A stretch of DNA of 64,000 bases, from the NCBI GenBank assembly GCA_964030475.1, contig CAXIPT010000014.1, positions 323,596 to 387,595 on the forward strand. The letters run 5' to 3'. Positions 19,601-31,515 of this stretch are shown piece by piece. The position numbers and the translations under genes are program-made. This stretch comes from Tethya wilhelma. Lineage: Eukaryota; Porifera; Demospongiae; Tethyida; Tethyidae. Position 1 is the first letter of the stretch. Every line of letters starts with the position of its first letter. Below the pieces are notes generated by a model. It ran no database searches. It had not been told where the DNA came from and was given only the letters and a program-made list of their open reading frames with translations.

Positions 19601-20639
19601 TGTCAGTAGAGTTCTTAGGTTGTCATTTGTCAATTGCTTTAACGTCTCTTGTATTGGGTTATTTGTCTGAGTTGCGGTCTGTGTGGCTAACTGTGTTACT
19701 CAATTCAGCTTTGTTCATTTTTTCAGTTACTACAGCTATATAGGAGTTGGGCTGGGATTAGAAAGCTAGGGGCTGGATCGAGAACATGGCGGTTGACTCT
19801 TGCAAGATGTATAAATCAGCAGCACAATGACATTGTATTAAATTGTAACTTACCCACACCAGTAGTACACTTATTGTGTCAATTACATCTTGATCACAAG
19901 GCATGAAGTCAAGTTCAGATATGTTCAATGATACTTTCAGCTGTGGCAATTCATATGCATCATAATCATAAAAAATGTTCCCACCAAGCTGTTGGTAAAA
20001 GCTATTCATCGAAGGTATATTCGAAAACATTGGAATTGCCAATGAATCCAATAATATTAGTGTCCCTAGAATGTCTTTATTCAATAGAAGACTGCTTACA
20101 GTACTTTGGGTACGACTGTGGCTTGTATCAGACCACATAAAGCTGTCTGTAGATGTGGACGTTTCATTAACTTTACTGCTAGTGCGCATCCAACAGTTAC
20201 TGTCATAACACAAGTGATAATTATTGCAAGAATGTGGGCAAATATCTTCCCATGATTCAGGAACAGAGCAATTACTATAGAAAAAACCCACTGAGCTCGA
20301 GCACGAGTCTGAATCAAAACTATCACAATCATTATGAAAGTCAGGCGATCCACACGGCATGTTGCCAACAGTAGTTGTTACATTTATCCTTACTCTTGGT
20401 GGAGATGTGCCAATAGGTGGGAAAAACAACTTCTGAAGATTGTACAAGTTTTGAGGGTTGCTTAGGAGAGCTTGTTCAAATACTTGAAACAATCGTGACT
20501 GTGCAGTTCCTGAACTATAAAAATCGAAACATTCATTGGATGGCGGTCTCTGTAGTTTTGCAAGTCGTAGATGTATCACCATCAAGAATAGGATAATTTT
20601 TACTGACTTGATCATTATAGATCTACGTATACTATACAA
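16655..20639 (-). CDS. Two-exon secreted-then-multi-pass membrane protein, unknown family
   Basis: Exon 1 is 20639-19854 and exon 2 is 17977-16655. Exon 1 ends TGG before GTAAGT and exon 2 follows ATGCAG, both in phase 0, giving about 702 residues. Residues 1-30 (or from the second Met) look like a signal peptide. A Cys-rich ectodomain follows (CGSPDFHNDCDSFDSDSC, then CPHSCNNYHLC and CYDSNC). Exon 2 encodes roughly seven to eight hydrophobic segments starting at IIISIFFILNFLTFLLAYYF, then a hydrophilic tail. The tail holds two imperfect copies of a module with NLDPVQVVPN and PRLRSRHVQ (second copy NLDSVRVVPN and PRVRSRHVQ). I do not recognise the family; a receptor-like role would be a guess. 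The 1.9 kb intron holds a foldback element at 18850 and a short palindrome at 18980. Joining the exons is an inference from phase and topology. Confidence 0.7.
18850..18954. mobile_element. Foldback MITE, 105 bp, in an intron
   Basis: Arms containing GGCTCTCTCCTTTGACCTTG and its inverse, with TAGCC/GGCTA at the outer ends and an 11-base loop. Confidence 0.75.
18980..19008. repeat. Perfect 13-bp palindrome around CACGTG
   Basis: CCTCGGCACGTGC, loop ATA, then the exact inverse. Could be the end of a small repeat or a cruciform; each arm contains an E-box-like CACGTG. Confidence 0.7.
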
Positions 20640-20954
20640 TAAAAAATAATAGCAAAATCAATGTAAAATAGTGATCGAGCGAGCGCTACATGCAGAGCCC
20701 TCTCCGTGAGTCCACACCCACCGGAAATTAAAGTGGTGTGTACGTGTGGAGCCTGATGACAGATGCATAATTTCTACAGCTGAGCTGAGAGTGCTGCATA
20801 AAAAAATTCATGTAAACTAGATTCTAATCATCAATGATCATCATATTACTTTCATATAGACCTTGTGGTACTCCCATCTGAGATAGAGAATGGACAGCAT
20901 CAGTAACCGTATATCTATGATCTAACCTCGTAAACTAGACCCTCCCCTCCGACA
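20640..20954. other. Gap between minus-strand membrane gene and LRR pseudogene
   Basis: Contains the likely promoter of the minus gene starting at 20639. No NACHT-type ATPase exon for the adjacent LRR gene is visible in this gap, which supports a 5' truncation of that gene. Confidence 0.45.
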
Positions 20955-23060
20955 TTGCTCCTTCGTTACTTAAAGGACACAGAGGAATTCGAAGATCTAC
21001 AGATAGATGATTTCATTGATCTACCTCAGCCTGTTTTGGTAAAGTTCCATCAAGTTTGTAAGTTAGCGTATGATGGAGTTACTAAGCCGGTTAAAGAGAT
21101 AATTTTCTCAGGTCTTCCAAAAGATTTTGACTCCCTTGGTCTAATGCAATCAGTTTCTGAGCTTTACATTGACAGGGGACCTGCAGTGTCTCATAATTAA
21201 CTTTCTTCATTTCACAATTCAAGAGTTCTTGGGAGCTTACTATCTTTCTACACTCAGTGAAGCAAGTAACTTTTCTAGAAATGAATTTTGATAGTCAAAC
21301 AATAATGACTAACTTAATAAAGTTCTTCACAGGTCTTTGTGTTCAGAATCCAACACCATTGTGTAAGGTTCTTGAAGAGAGAAAACAGTACACAGAACAT
21401 GGACAGTGGAACATCGCAATGCCTGAGCTTCAGTTGTTGTTTGAACTACATAATCCTCACATTCTGACCAGTATTTTCAAATCACAATCACTTTCTTTTG
21501 GCTATCATTATAGGGAAGGCCATGAGGGTGATGTATACCTTATTATCTGTTCAGAATCACAGAATGTCAGTTCTGCCGCTGCTCTTCTCTTTAACTTTTA
21601 TGTCCTGGGCTACATTATTCTAGTTTCAAATTGTACGTGGACAGTGGGGATTAATACACACTTTGATCATACCTTAACTTTGAACAATGTCTTTGAAGGA
21701 TTTTCCATGCATCAGCCTCATGAGAGTAGTAAACTTGGACCAGCTGTACACATTACTGAATTGATATGTAACAAAATTGATGATAGTGACCTTGCCAGGT
21801 TGGCATTACTTCCAAATCTGGAACGCTTGTCTATTGGGCATCTTAATACTGACATAAGTGAGCTTCTTGCTTTTCTACCAAATCCACAGACCTCACTAAC
21901 AGTGCATAGATTGAGAATGTCTAGTAACAAGGAATGCAGAGTATTAGGAAACTTACTAGAATGTGCACGCTGTAGTGTTAACCAAGGTAACATTACTATT
22001 GAACAAGTTGTGGCTGACAGTGCTCAATACATTTTTGATGGCATTTCAAAAAATCTAGTGAACTCTCTACAATTGCTTGTCATAAGCAATTCAATGTTTA
22101 GCTCATCAAATATATCTAGTCTGGCTGCAATGGTTGAAGTATGCCCCACTGTAACACTCAATATTTATAGTTGTAATTTAGGAATCGATGGTATAGCTTG
22201 CCTAGCGAAGTCAGTGGAAAAGAATACTGTGCTAAAATTTCTTAATGTTGATGAGACTGTTGCAAACAGTGTTCACAATCAAGTCGAGTCAGACATCATC
22301 TCATCTCACACAAGAAAACCAGAAACTAGTGACATTATCTCTCCAAGTGCACATACTAATGCACTATATCACATGCTACTTATGAACAAAACTTTAATTG
22401 AACTCAGTCTGGTCCATTGTGCGTTACACAAACAGGACATTGTTCTCTTGGCTGAAGCACTGAAAAACAATTCTGAATCAATTCTTGAGTATCTGCATGT
22501 GTCTTAATAATAATATGGCTGGCAATGAAGGGGCTACAGCATTAGCTACTATAATAACAAGCAATGCAACACTCAAATTCTTGTATCTAAATGATAATTC
22601 CATCAGCAAGGATGGATTTAAAGCATTACTTGAAGCACTAAATCTCAATACAGCACTCAGAGAGTTGTATCTCAAAGACAACCCTGTTGGTGGTGAATTT
22701 CAGAGTGAACTAGCAGCAATGACTGAACTCCTCACTTGTACATTCAAATGCTATTCTTGGCAGTCAGAACTTGTAACAAATTTTACAAATCATGCCAACA
22801 CTGTAACAGTATATGTTGATGATAGTGCTAAAAAGAAAATACACCAAATTATTGCTGAGGTATATGTACCACTCCCGGAAACTAGTAAGCTACATTCGGT
22901 ACAGAAACTTGGAAGCCCACCTCCTGTACCACCGCGGCCTACTGATCTACCACCCATTTTAGAACCAGTTCAGAATTCAGAGAGATATAATTGGGAACGT
23001 CAAGATTCCACTGTCAGTGACTGCACCTACATATGTATCAATGAGATCAACTATAGCTGA
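20955..23060 (+). pseudogene. NLR-like protein, C-terminal part with leucine-rich repeats, frameshifted
   Basis: The frame opens with a region typical of NACHT-associated helical domains (FDSLGLMQSVSELYI, then FLHFTIQEFLGAYYLS in another frame) and passes into LRRs (LERLSIGHL, LIELSLVHCALHKQDIVLL, LKFLYLNDNSISKDGFKALL, LRELYLKDNPVGG). It ends with a proline-rich stretch (PPPVPPRPTDLPP). Three frame changes occur: near 21197-21202, near 21256 and near 22505, after LEYLHVS. The NACHT domain is missing upstream. Sponges carry large NLR sets. The repeated frame changes favour a pseudogene over sequencing error. No ATG begins the first frame. Confidence 0.7.
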
Positions 23061-23547
23061 TCATGAGGAACTTATCCCTGTATAACAACTCTTGTAACAG
23101 AAATAATTTTAAATTATGCTTAACTTACTAATTTTGTATTGTGCATGATTTGAAAAAAGAATTTTTTAGTATACATTATGTGATCACAAATCAATACAAC
23201 TATTCGATCCGTTTTCATTTTTCTACAAGATTACTTTGTTATTTCAAGTAGGCTGGCAAACAAAAATATCATACTGAAGGTGATAAAATAACAGGAAAAC
23301 GATCATTGTTTTCAAAGCAGAAAAACCAAAGGAAAACTTATTGGTACATTTTTTTACCGGCTGTATTATTATTGACTTGACCAATAGGCTTGAATCATGA
23401 CTGCACTGAGTCTACTGTGTAGTACTCTTCCCATGCACTATAGAAATACGAATTGCTTAATTAAAACCATACAAAACTACACTTGAACTACTACTGTGTG
23501 CATGCCTAGTAACTTCCAACACATTAACACACCAGAGGAGGTACGAC
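23061..23547. other. Stretch without recognised gene
   Basis: AT-rich 3' flank of the LRR pseudogene; no coding pattern or clear repeat was recognised before the foldback at 23548. Confidence 0.5.
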
Positions 23548-23665
23548 AGCCGTGTGTCATGCTGAGCTGGCATTTTTATTGCACATGATCAATTTAGTCC
23601 TCAAGCTCCTAGTGTCACGTGCAAATTGTATGGGCAAAAATGCCAGCTCAGCATGACACACGGCT
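23548..23665. mobile_element. Foldback MITE, 118 bp
   Basis: AGCCGTGTGTCATGCTGAGC at the left is exactly inverted at the right end, with arms of about 29 bases around a loop of about 60. Confidence 0.8.
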
Positions 23666-23679
23666 ACCTTCTCTGCTAA

Positions 23680-24195
23680 CACAGTTTAGGAACACATGTT
23701 ACTTGTGTTTTCAAGTTCCTGCCGGCGCCAATATTGTTTCAAAATTTCACACTACATTTGCTAATCAAGGGGTGGTCACAACTATACCTGCCATAGGACC
23801 GTTTGCGATCGCGGTCAAAGTGCTGGTCAACAGGTCAAAGCCCAAAAATGTGATTGGTCAAAGGGTCAAGACGATAGTCGCTGGGCTAATTAAGAGGTGT
23901 GGCATTACAATATTGGGGACCGCCCATTTTATTGTAGTCAAGTCAAGGAGTCAAGAAGGTTTTTAGCCTATGGTCAAGAGGTCAAGGCCAATTTTGGGTG
24001 GTCAAGATTCTTGACCGCGGTCACAAACGGTCCTATGGCAGGTATGGTTGTGACCACCACTTGCTATCAATACGGTCAATTTTATTGCAGTGTGACCAAG
24101 CTCCTCCCATGCACCCTGTCACGTCATGTCATGTCTTTGATGTTTTTGGCGCTTTTATATTGCTCTTTTAGCTATAATGGCCTCTGTTATTAGAA
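23680..24195 (+). repeat. Old repeat, second copy, interrupted by a MITE
   Basis: Same family as 13130-13255 plus 16163-16255: CCGGCGCCAATAT, TTTCAAAATTTCACA, ATACGGTCAATTTTATTGCAG and GGCGCTTTTA occur in the same order. The 288-bp element 23771-24058 separates its two parts. Confidence 0.6.
23771..24058. mobile_element. MITE with 35-bp terminal inverted repeats
   Basis: Begins GGTGGTCACAAC and ends GTTGTGACCACC; the inverted ends continue through ATACCTGCCATAGGACCGT with one mismatch. The interior is GGTCAA-rich. TTGCT followed by ATCAA occurs on both sides and may be the imperfect target duplication. Confidence 0.8.
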
Positions 24196-24439
24196 CATTA
24201 ATTATTATTTGCAGGTTTGAGCTTTCCATTATACGTGTGATTTGCCATGAGACACACAATAATTTTACTGATATTCTGCCCATGCTTACAACGTAAACTT
24301 GGCAAATTAATTATTATTATTCGGTCTATGCCTACACACGTACATAATTCATTCGCGAATGCGCATCGGACTTGTAAAGTTTGCGCGTGCATGCATTTTC
24401 TGCATATGTGCGTGCGCAATTAAGGCTTTCTTAGACTAG

Positions 24440-26111
24440 TCAAAATGAAGTAGTTTTTGGTTTATGTCTTTCTTCCCTCTGTGTGTTTGTTAGTCTGTGT
24501 CTCTGGAGATGCTCCAGGAGATGAAAACAGATTGTGTCTCAGTCAAAGAGACACTCCTTCTGAGACTGAGATCATTCTTCTCGACTCTTACACCTACATC
24601 AACCTCCTGGGAGGGATGTTAATTCCCACCATTAGGGGTATGGAAGACATTAGCTGCACGGCCTGAAGATGGAGTAATTTATTATAATGCATGCTGGGCA
24701 TAGAATACCCCTCCACTTCACATAATAATTATTATATAATTTTAAATTTTACAGTGGTCGACTGTGAGTGATGGCACAAATGTTATAATAAAGCCAACCA
24801 AATATCCAAGTGTGTGACTATAAAAATACACCTGGAGTCAACAACTGGCTGTTCACTCAGTACTGTAACATAGACTATCTTGATGCTAAAGAAGTGCTCA
24901 TTGATTTATCTTACAGTCTTTCTGAAACCTGTCGTCAAAGTGCCCAATGCTCACAATCATCTACTGACATCCACTACTATACTTTCAATGTGTCTAACCC
25001 ACTGCATTCAACAGAAAGTATGAACTACAAATACATTGGTCAATACAATTTCAGTGTTACATGATTAGAACGGATAATTTCAGGTCAAAAATTTAGTCTT
25101 GGATTTCGAGACACAGGGACTTGTGGAACTTTGAATCGAGTTAGAGTCTACTATAAAGTGTGCTCCAGTAAAATTGATGGCTTAACATACTACGTACCCT
25201 GCTCTCTCATTGCCAGCTCAAAACAGTCAGGAAGCAAATGTTGCTTATGCCTACAATTACTGTTCTTACAATAGGTAGCCTCAGGCTATAGAGCTCACAG
25301 CAATGGACAGTGTGAGTATGGAGCCAGATGTGAGTGTAGACCTGGGTATGAAGAGGTCACCACAGGAACAGCTGCTGCAATTTGTAGAGGTATGCACATC
25401 AAACCAAACATTGGTTTTAAATGTATAACAAACTTTGTGGAGGAATCATTGGTGTTATAATACACTATATCCATGCATGGGTTATGTATAAGTATGTTGC
25501 ATGAATTTAAGAGTCTATATACAAAACTGTTACAGTATTATAATTATATTAATTTTTATCTGTTTATAAGCGTGTCCCAGAGGACAGTACCGATCAGCCT
25601 CAGATGTTTCCCGTCAATCCTGTCCTGCAAACACTGTAACCAGCAGTCTGGCAGTGGGCATATGTCCCTGTCTAGCAGGATATTATAGAGCTATACTGAT
25701 GAAGGACCCGAGATAAATTGTACATGTAAGTTTAGATCATAATAATGCTGATCTTAATTGATACTAGTCAAGTAAATGAATTTTAACACACTATGCGAAT
25801 ACATGCAGCTCCTCCAAATGCTAGTGAAATCTTGTTACTGACAGTAAATTAATCTTCAACTTATAACCAAGTGACAGTGACTTGAAGTCGTCCTGGAAGG
25901 AGTGACTTCTACTACAATATCTACTACAGCAGTTCAGAGCACTCAACACAACACACAGCGATACATTGTCAGCTCAAGTCAAGTGTCCTACACTGTGAGA
26001 GGTCTGAGTCCATTCAGTGACTAGTTACACCATCAGAGTGACTGTTGGTAATGGTGTCAGTGATCAAGACCCAACAGGAAAGAATGACAGACAGTGTGAA
26101 GTCACTACTAT
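24440..26111 (+). pseudogene. Eph-receptor-like ectodomain, decayed and truncated
   Basis: Pieces in order: start of the ligand-binding domain (ETEIILLDSYTYINLLGG, about 24570-24620); its middle (WSTVSDGTN, VCDYKNTPGVNNWLFTQYC, about 24760-25038, with a frame change at 24808); its end (FSLGFRDTGTCG, VRVYYKVCSSK, from 25083); an EGF-like Cys segment (CEYGARCECRPGYEE, about 25310-25390); and a TNFR-like Cys segment (CPRGQYR, SCPANTVTSS, CPCLAGYYRA, about 25570-25690). The start of an FN3 domain follows (APPNASEILLL, about 25808-26105) with several stops. This is the Eph domain order. Transmembrane and kinase exons are absent: repeat R begins at 26113. In-frame stops in the FN3 mark it as a pseudogene. 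Confidence 0.65.
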
Positions 26112-26112
26112 A

Positions 26113-26648
26113 TAATAAAAATTTTATAAAAATGAGAAGTGTAGGAATGGGCAGTGTAGTAAAAAGTAATGAAACAAGGTAAGTCTCTGAATTTCGGCAC
26201 ATGACTACTTCATTTTCATGAGTCAATTGCAAGTTTTAATTCCATCATTCAATGATAATTGTCAGCCATTTGGCTCAATGCAAGCAATCACTTGATTAAT
26301 TTAAATAAAGTAACAAGCATATAGAATGTAGGTACACAGTAAAGTATGAGAGTTGGGTACAAAAATGAAGTAGTCATGTGCCGAAATTCAGAGACTTACC
26401 TTGTTTCATTACTTTTTACTACACTGCCCATTCCTACACTTCTCATTTTTATAAAATTTTTATTATACTTGTTCATTCACTTTTTTAAACACTAAGGTGC
26501 TCAAGTGCGTGAAAACAATCATACAGCAGAGACTAGTCAGTCTCTACAAAAGGCAGCGGAAGTGTATATTTGATGCGCATGCGCATTATATGCATGCAAC
26601 CACGTGGTTTATTGACGACCTTTACCTACGTCAATAGGCTAAATAAAA
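26113..26648 (+). repeat. Left half of repeat R, split by MULE copy 2
   Basis: Matches 9341 to about 9850 of the complete copy, including the 350-bp foldback and the GCGCATGCGCATTATA and CCACGTGG stretch. It stops at TAAATAAAA (26640-26648), directly before the MULE end. The continuing right half is not beyond copy 2 but beyond copy 1 (2972-3414). Confidence 0.85.
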
Positions 26649-29600
26649 CGCACTGTATATTTGTCCGGTACCGGATTGCAGAATTCACGGCTATTTGTCC
26701 TTGAGACTCAACTTTGACCTTTGAACTGCCAGCAGGGGGCACCATGCATGCCACGTGGTTTTAGACACTTAGAATCTTCACGATCACGGTGCCGGAGCAC
26801 GCAAATTATTATGTCATGTCGCAAAGATGGAAATAGGTGACAGCTTTGAATCATTTGAACGCTTTGAAGAAGCAATAAGGACTTTGGAGAGAAGTCAAAG
26901 TATAACTTATTACAGAAGAGACTCAAGAACCATTGAAGGCGCAAAAAGAAGAGTCAATCATGATATCAACCCAGCTCTCAAGACGGTATTATGAAGTGAA
27001 GTACACCTGTATTAAGGGTGGGAAGAAGTACAGTGGCAAGAGTAAAGGACTTAGACCCAACCAGAGGTTAGTGTGCCCCTCTATTGAGCTTTATATGACA
27101 TGTTTCTTCCATTAGAACATTTAGAGATGATTGTGGTTCATTTGTGAGAGCTCGTGCAAGTCTTTGTGGTCAGAAACTCGTGATAACAGACGTAAACTTG
27201 GAGCACAACCATGAAAGTTCCCCAGTGAGCACTGTGTGTACATGTATGCGTGTGTATGTGTGGGTGTGTGTGTAGTGCATTCTAAATGATGCACAACTTT
27301 AAAATTGTGTTGAACATGTGTATACCTCCCTGTGGATGTCTTCTTCAGGAAAGCTTTAAGCACTTGCCCAAGCAAAGAAAGGTTGATGAATCTGACCTTA
27401 GTGGGCTGCAAGACATGCTACAAACACGACCAAACAAGAAAATTCTGCAAGACCACATAATGAAGAAGACAGGAAAAGTGGTTACCCTGCGCGATCTATC
27501 GAATATGAAAGCTAAGCTGAAGCCAAAACCTTCAAACCTGGAACAGATACTTGAAGGACTACAGTCTAGTGAAGGTGAGTATATTGCGGGTTCCTAGCTA
27601 TATACTCACAGTTTATGTTCACCCATGTACAGATAAAATCGTTCGAGTCGTTACTGACTCTGAGAATATGTTGCAAGCAATCTACTATCAAGATTAGACA
27701 ATGCAAGAGTTATTTGAACTCTATCCTGAAGTACTACTTGTGGATGCAACGTATAAGCTCAACGATTTGCGAATGCCTGTTTTCCTACAACTTGTTGTTG
27801 ACGGAAATGGTGAAAGTGAGGTTGTTGCAGTATTTGTTGTTGTTGCTGAAGATGGTGTAACAATGGGTTCATTGATTGACATCTTCAAAGAGAATAATCC
27901 AGCATGGGACCGTACAAGAACGATCTTGACTGACAAAGACTTCCTTGAGAGAAGTGTGTACGGGAAAGCATTTCCTGATGCTCAACTGCAACTTTGTTTG
28001 TTTCATGTCCTGAAATCACTGAAGCGAGAAATTCATGTTGAGAAGATGGGAATAAGACTAGAGCAAAAGAATCTGTGTCTTGAGATCATTCAGAAGATCG
28101 CCTATTCCAAGAATGAGGAGGAGTACGAGGCTAATTTGGGCAAGCTCCGTGAAACCCAAATTAAGCCTGTTATCAGCTACTACATGCACTCCTGGCATGA
28201 CATTAGAAATCAATGGGTGATAGGGCTGAAACCTTCATGCAATTTCGGGAACAACACTACAAATAGAGTGGAGTCTATCAATCAGAAGCTAAAGCAAGTT
28301 ATCGAGAAATTCTTGAATCTTCAAGTGTTTTTTCATGATCTGGAGATTACGTTGCAGTGCTTGAGGAGAGAGCGTGACAGCAGATTTGCTAACATTGTGC
28401 TCAAAAGGCCTACACATCAGTTTCAAGAACAGTCCCCAGAAGCTCGTTTTTCAAATCTCCTCACACCATACGCATACCAGGTAGTAATTCAGCAGTTCGT
28501 GGCTCGTGACAAAGTGAAAATCTCTAATCCGTCTAACGCACAAATGATCACTATTTCAACATCCTCTGGCGATGTAGAAGTAACTCCTGTTCTCTGCACT
28601 TGTCACTTCGTTCGTATGAACCTGCTTCCTTGTCGGCACATCTTCGCAATGCGAGAGTCTCTAGGACTGGATTGCTACTTTGAAGAAGCTGTGTCTAGTA
28701 GGTGGCTCTTGGACCAGTACAAAGTTCATAGGCATTCCCTGGCCCCTTCCGAGTCCAATCTTGACATTGGTGTCACTGTTCAGCCCTCTCGAAGTACACT
28801 ATCCCAGGCTCAGAAATACAGGAAAGCTTTTGAGATCAGTCAAAAACTGGCAACCATGGCTAGTGAAGTATCGATGAGCAAGTTTCAATCGAGACTGGAT
28901 GTTCTGAGCACTTTAAGCAAGCTTTGGGAGAGTGGCCGGGATGGTATAGTCGTCAGCAATATCGATGAGGATGAAGAGGTTGGTTGAGAGTTTGTCCTCT
29001 ATCTGTATATTCGGTTGAAGTCGTGCATACCTGTGACCTTACACATGTGTGTACCTGATGTGACTTGCAGCATATATGTGTGCATACCTCTGACCTTATA
29101 CATGTACTTGTGTCTATGCACATGTACATGTACAATGTGTACTTTACTACTACATGTACATTGTGTCTCCAGGAGTCAGGTTCTGATGGAGAGTGTAATG
29201 ACAGAATTCAGGTGCCCCCTCCCCCAGTTCAACGTGAAGGTCCTGTAATGGACGATGACAGTGAGGGTATGGACTTGGACACACCTCAGGACCATGCTGG
29301 TACAACCTCTCGTTCAGCTGAAGAAATGGACACAGAAACACACACAGAGGACACAGGACAACGGTCAGAAGCTGATCAGGATCCAGGGCAAACCCCAGAT
29401 AGTGGAGAAGACGCATCCACACATCATATGGACGTGCAAAGTAGTCAGGTATGTGCTGAAACTCTCAGTGACCATAGTAAGTATTGATAATCTGATTCTT
29501 TTAGCTCTCTCAAGTGAAGTTACCACCTCGAATGAAGCAGAAAGGTAGACCAAAGGGCTCTGGACAAACTGTGATCGGTCTTGGTAAAAAGCGTTCAAAA

Positions 29601-30238
29601 GGTGGGGACAGTAAGAAGCCTGTCAAGTTCTTCAAGAAGACCCCTCAAGAGAAGGATAGAGGCAAGTGACTACCTACATTATAAAATTCAACTTTACATG
29701 TTGTATTTATACAGTCATACTGCAATGGTTTGTTGGGAGGCATGCTGCTGAAGCTGCTCTTCTGGGAAGTACTTTAACGGAAGATGACATCAAAGACATC
29801 AAAGAAATCCCATCAACTTGTTTGGATGAGAACATTGAGCTAACCCGGGTTAGGCAATATTTCACCAAGGAAGGCTGGATACATGTGTTGGAGGCTGTTC
29901 AAGCTGTGAGAGAAATCGGTTGGCTCTGCAAGGTCTGTCGCCAGGACTTGGAAGGAGACCAGATAGGCTGTGATGGCTGCTGTCAATGGTTTCATTTCCA
30001 CTGTGCAGGCCTCAAAGTAGCTCCTAGGGCTAAAACTTGGTTTTGTTCTGGTTGCTATACCAATGTGTAACTGGTTTGTATGTTTCCTAACTGTTTTATA
30101 AGTGTAATGTGGCTCTGAACACACAATATCAATCTGTTTGTTTGTGCTGAGCTGGCACTGTTTTGAGGGTCAAAGTTCAACCTCAAGGACAAATAGCTGC
30201 AGCATCTGCAATCCGGTACCGGACAAATATACACTACG
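26649..30238 (+). mobile_element. MULE-type DNA transposon, copy 2, complete (3.59 kb)
   Basis: The left end runs CGCACTGTATATTTGTCC and the right end, inverted, CGTAGTGTATATTTGTCC. The inverted repeats continue for about 85 bases through GGTACCGGATTGCAGA and TATTTGTCCTTGAG. The left flank is TAAATAAAA inside repeat R, whereas the right flank is GTTGAGAAA inside the satellite, so this copy has no matching target duplication of its own. Contents are 99.9% identical to copy 1 by eye. Confidence 0.9.
26827..30070 (+). pseudogene. MULE transposase gene, copy 2, with frameshift and nonsense codon
   Basis: Exons 26827-27066, 27116-27224, 27349-27574, 27633-28978, 29173-29448, 29505-29661 and 29715-30070. 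The two exons lost from copy 1 encode an N-terminal FAR1/ZSWIM3-like zinc domain (YYEVKYTCIKGGKKYSG, CGSFVRARASLCGQKL, LEHNH). Two lesions are visible. In exon 1, the frame from the ATG at 26827 (MEIGDSFESF) must shift by one base near 26985 to continue into YYEVKYTC. In exon 4, CAG becomes TAG at 27695, just before the transposase core. The protein would otherwise carry FAR1-like, MULE, SWIM and PHD domains, as in copy 1. As read, the copy is not autonomous. Confidence 0.8.
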
Positions 30239-31166
30239 GTTGAGAAAAGTAAAATATCACAAAAGTGTTTCTTTTGTCCAGAAAAGTGTTTGACAAAATA
30301 AACGTTTTTTGCAAAAAGTGTACTTTGTGGTCTTAGAAAATTTTCTAAGTCCATAATCACTCAAAAACACTAAGTTGTTTATCTCTTCCGTGAAAAAACT
30401 TTTTTTACTAACAGTGTTTTTTTTGTCCTGAAAAGGGTTTTTATAAGACAAAATAAATGTTTTTTGCAAAAAGTGTATTTTATGGCCTTAGAAAATTTAT
30501 TAAGTACTTAGTCACTCAAAAACACCAAGTTCTTTATATCTACCGTGAAAAAAATTTGTTCTTTTAATAACAATGTTTTCTACAAAAATAGAATGTTCCA
30601 TGTGTTGCAAAATAGAAAATTTCAAAACATTGTTTCTTTTGTGCTGAAAAGTGTTTTCGAGGCAAAATAAACGATTTTTGTCAAAAGTGTACTTTATGGC
30701 CTTAGAAAACTTTTTAAGTCCATAGTCACTCAAAAACACTAAGTTCTTTATATCTACTGTGAAAAAACTTTGCTTTTTACTAATAATGTTTTTTTTACCA
30801 AAAGAATGTTCCATATATGGAAAAAAGTAAAATATCACAAAAGTGTTTACTTTGTGCTGAAAAGTGTTTTCAAGGCAAAATAAACGTTTTGTGAAAAAAG
30901 TGTACTTTATGGTCTTAGAAAATTTTCTAAGTCCAAAGTCACTCAAAAAACTAAGTTCTTTATCTTTGCCATTAAAAAACTATGTTTTTTACCAACAATG
31001 TTTTTTACACCAAGAAAATGTTCGATGTGTTGAGAAAAGTAAAATATCACAAATGTGTTTATTTTGTGCTAAAAAGTGTTTTCAAAACAAAATAAACGTT
31101 TTTTGCAAAAAGTGTACTTTACTGTCTTAGAAATTTTTTTAAGTCCATAGTAACTCAAAAACACTA

Positions 31167-31515
31167 TACTCTGTCTGAGCTGAGTTGGCACTCACTTTTG
31201 TGCGAATAACTCACGAACAGAAAATGCAAATTGGACAGAACTTGGATGAATCTGCTCAGCTCTCCAACCCGGACAAAATATATAAAAAGCGCTTTACTGC
31301 TCTTCTTGGAACTTGGAGAAACAAAACTCGCCATACAAAGCTATACGAGCCGTTTAGCATTCTTTCTAATTAACGCTCGCTCTCACCTTTAAATTATGTG
31401 ACATTTACCTTGAGCATCCGTAGAGCTCACGTGCACTTTGTTTATCGCGCTACGCATTCTTCGCATTCAACACATGGACGGTCAACCGGATGGCCAACTC
31501 AGCTCAGACAGAGTA
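31167..31515. mobile_element. TA-flanked MITE inside the satellite (349 bp)
   Basis: Ends TACTCTGTCTGAGCTGAGTT and its inverse, flanked by TA (31165-31166 and 31516-31517). Removing it restores the satellite text AACACTAAGTTCTTTATATC. The TA target points to the Tc1/mariner group. Confidence 0.85.

Noticed and set aside
31185..31373. 62-residue frame as a gene
   Set aside because: Lies inside the TA-flanked MITE and shows no domain.
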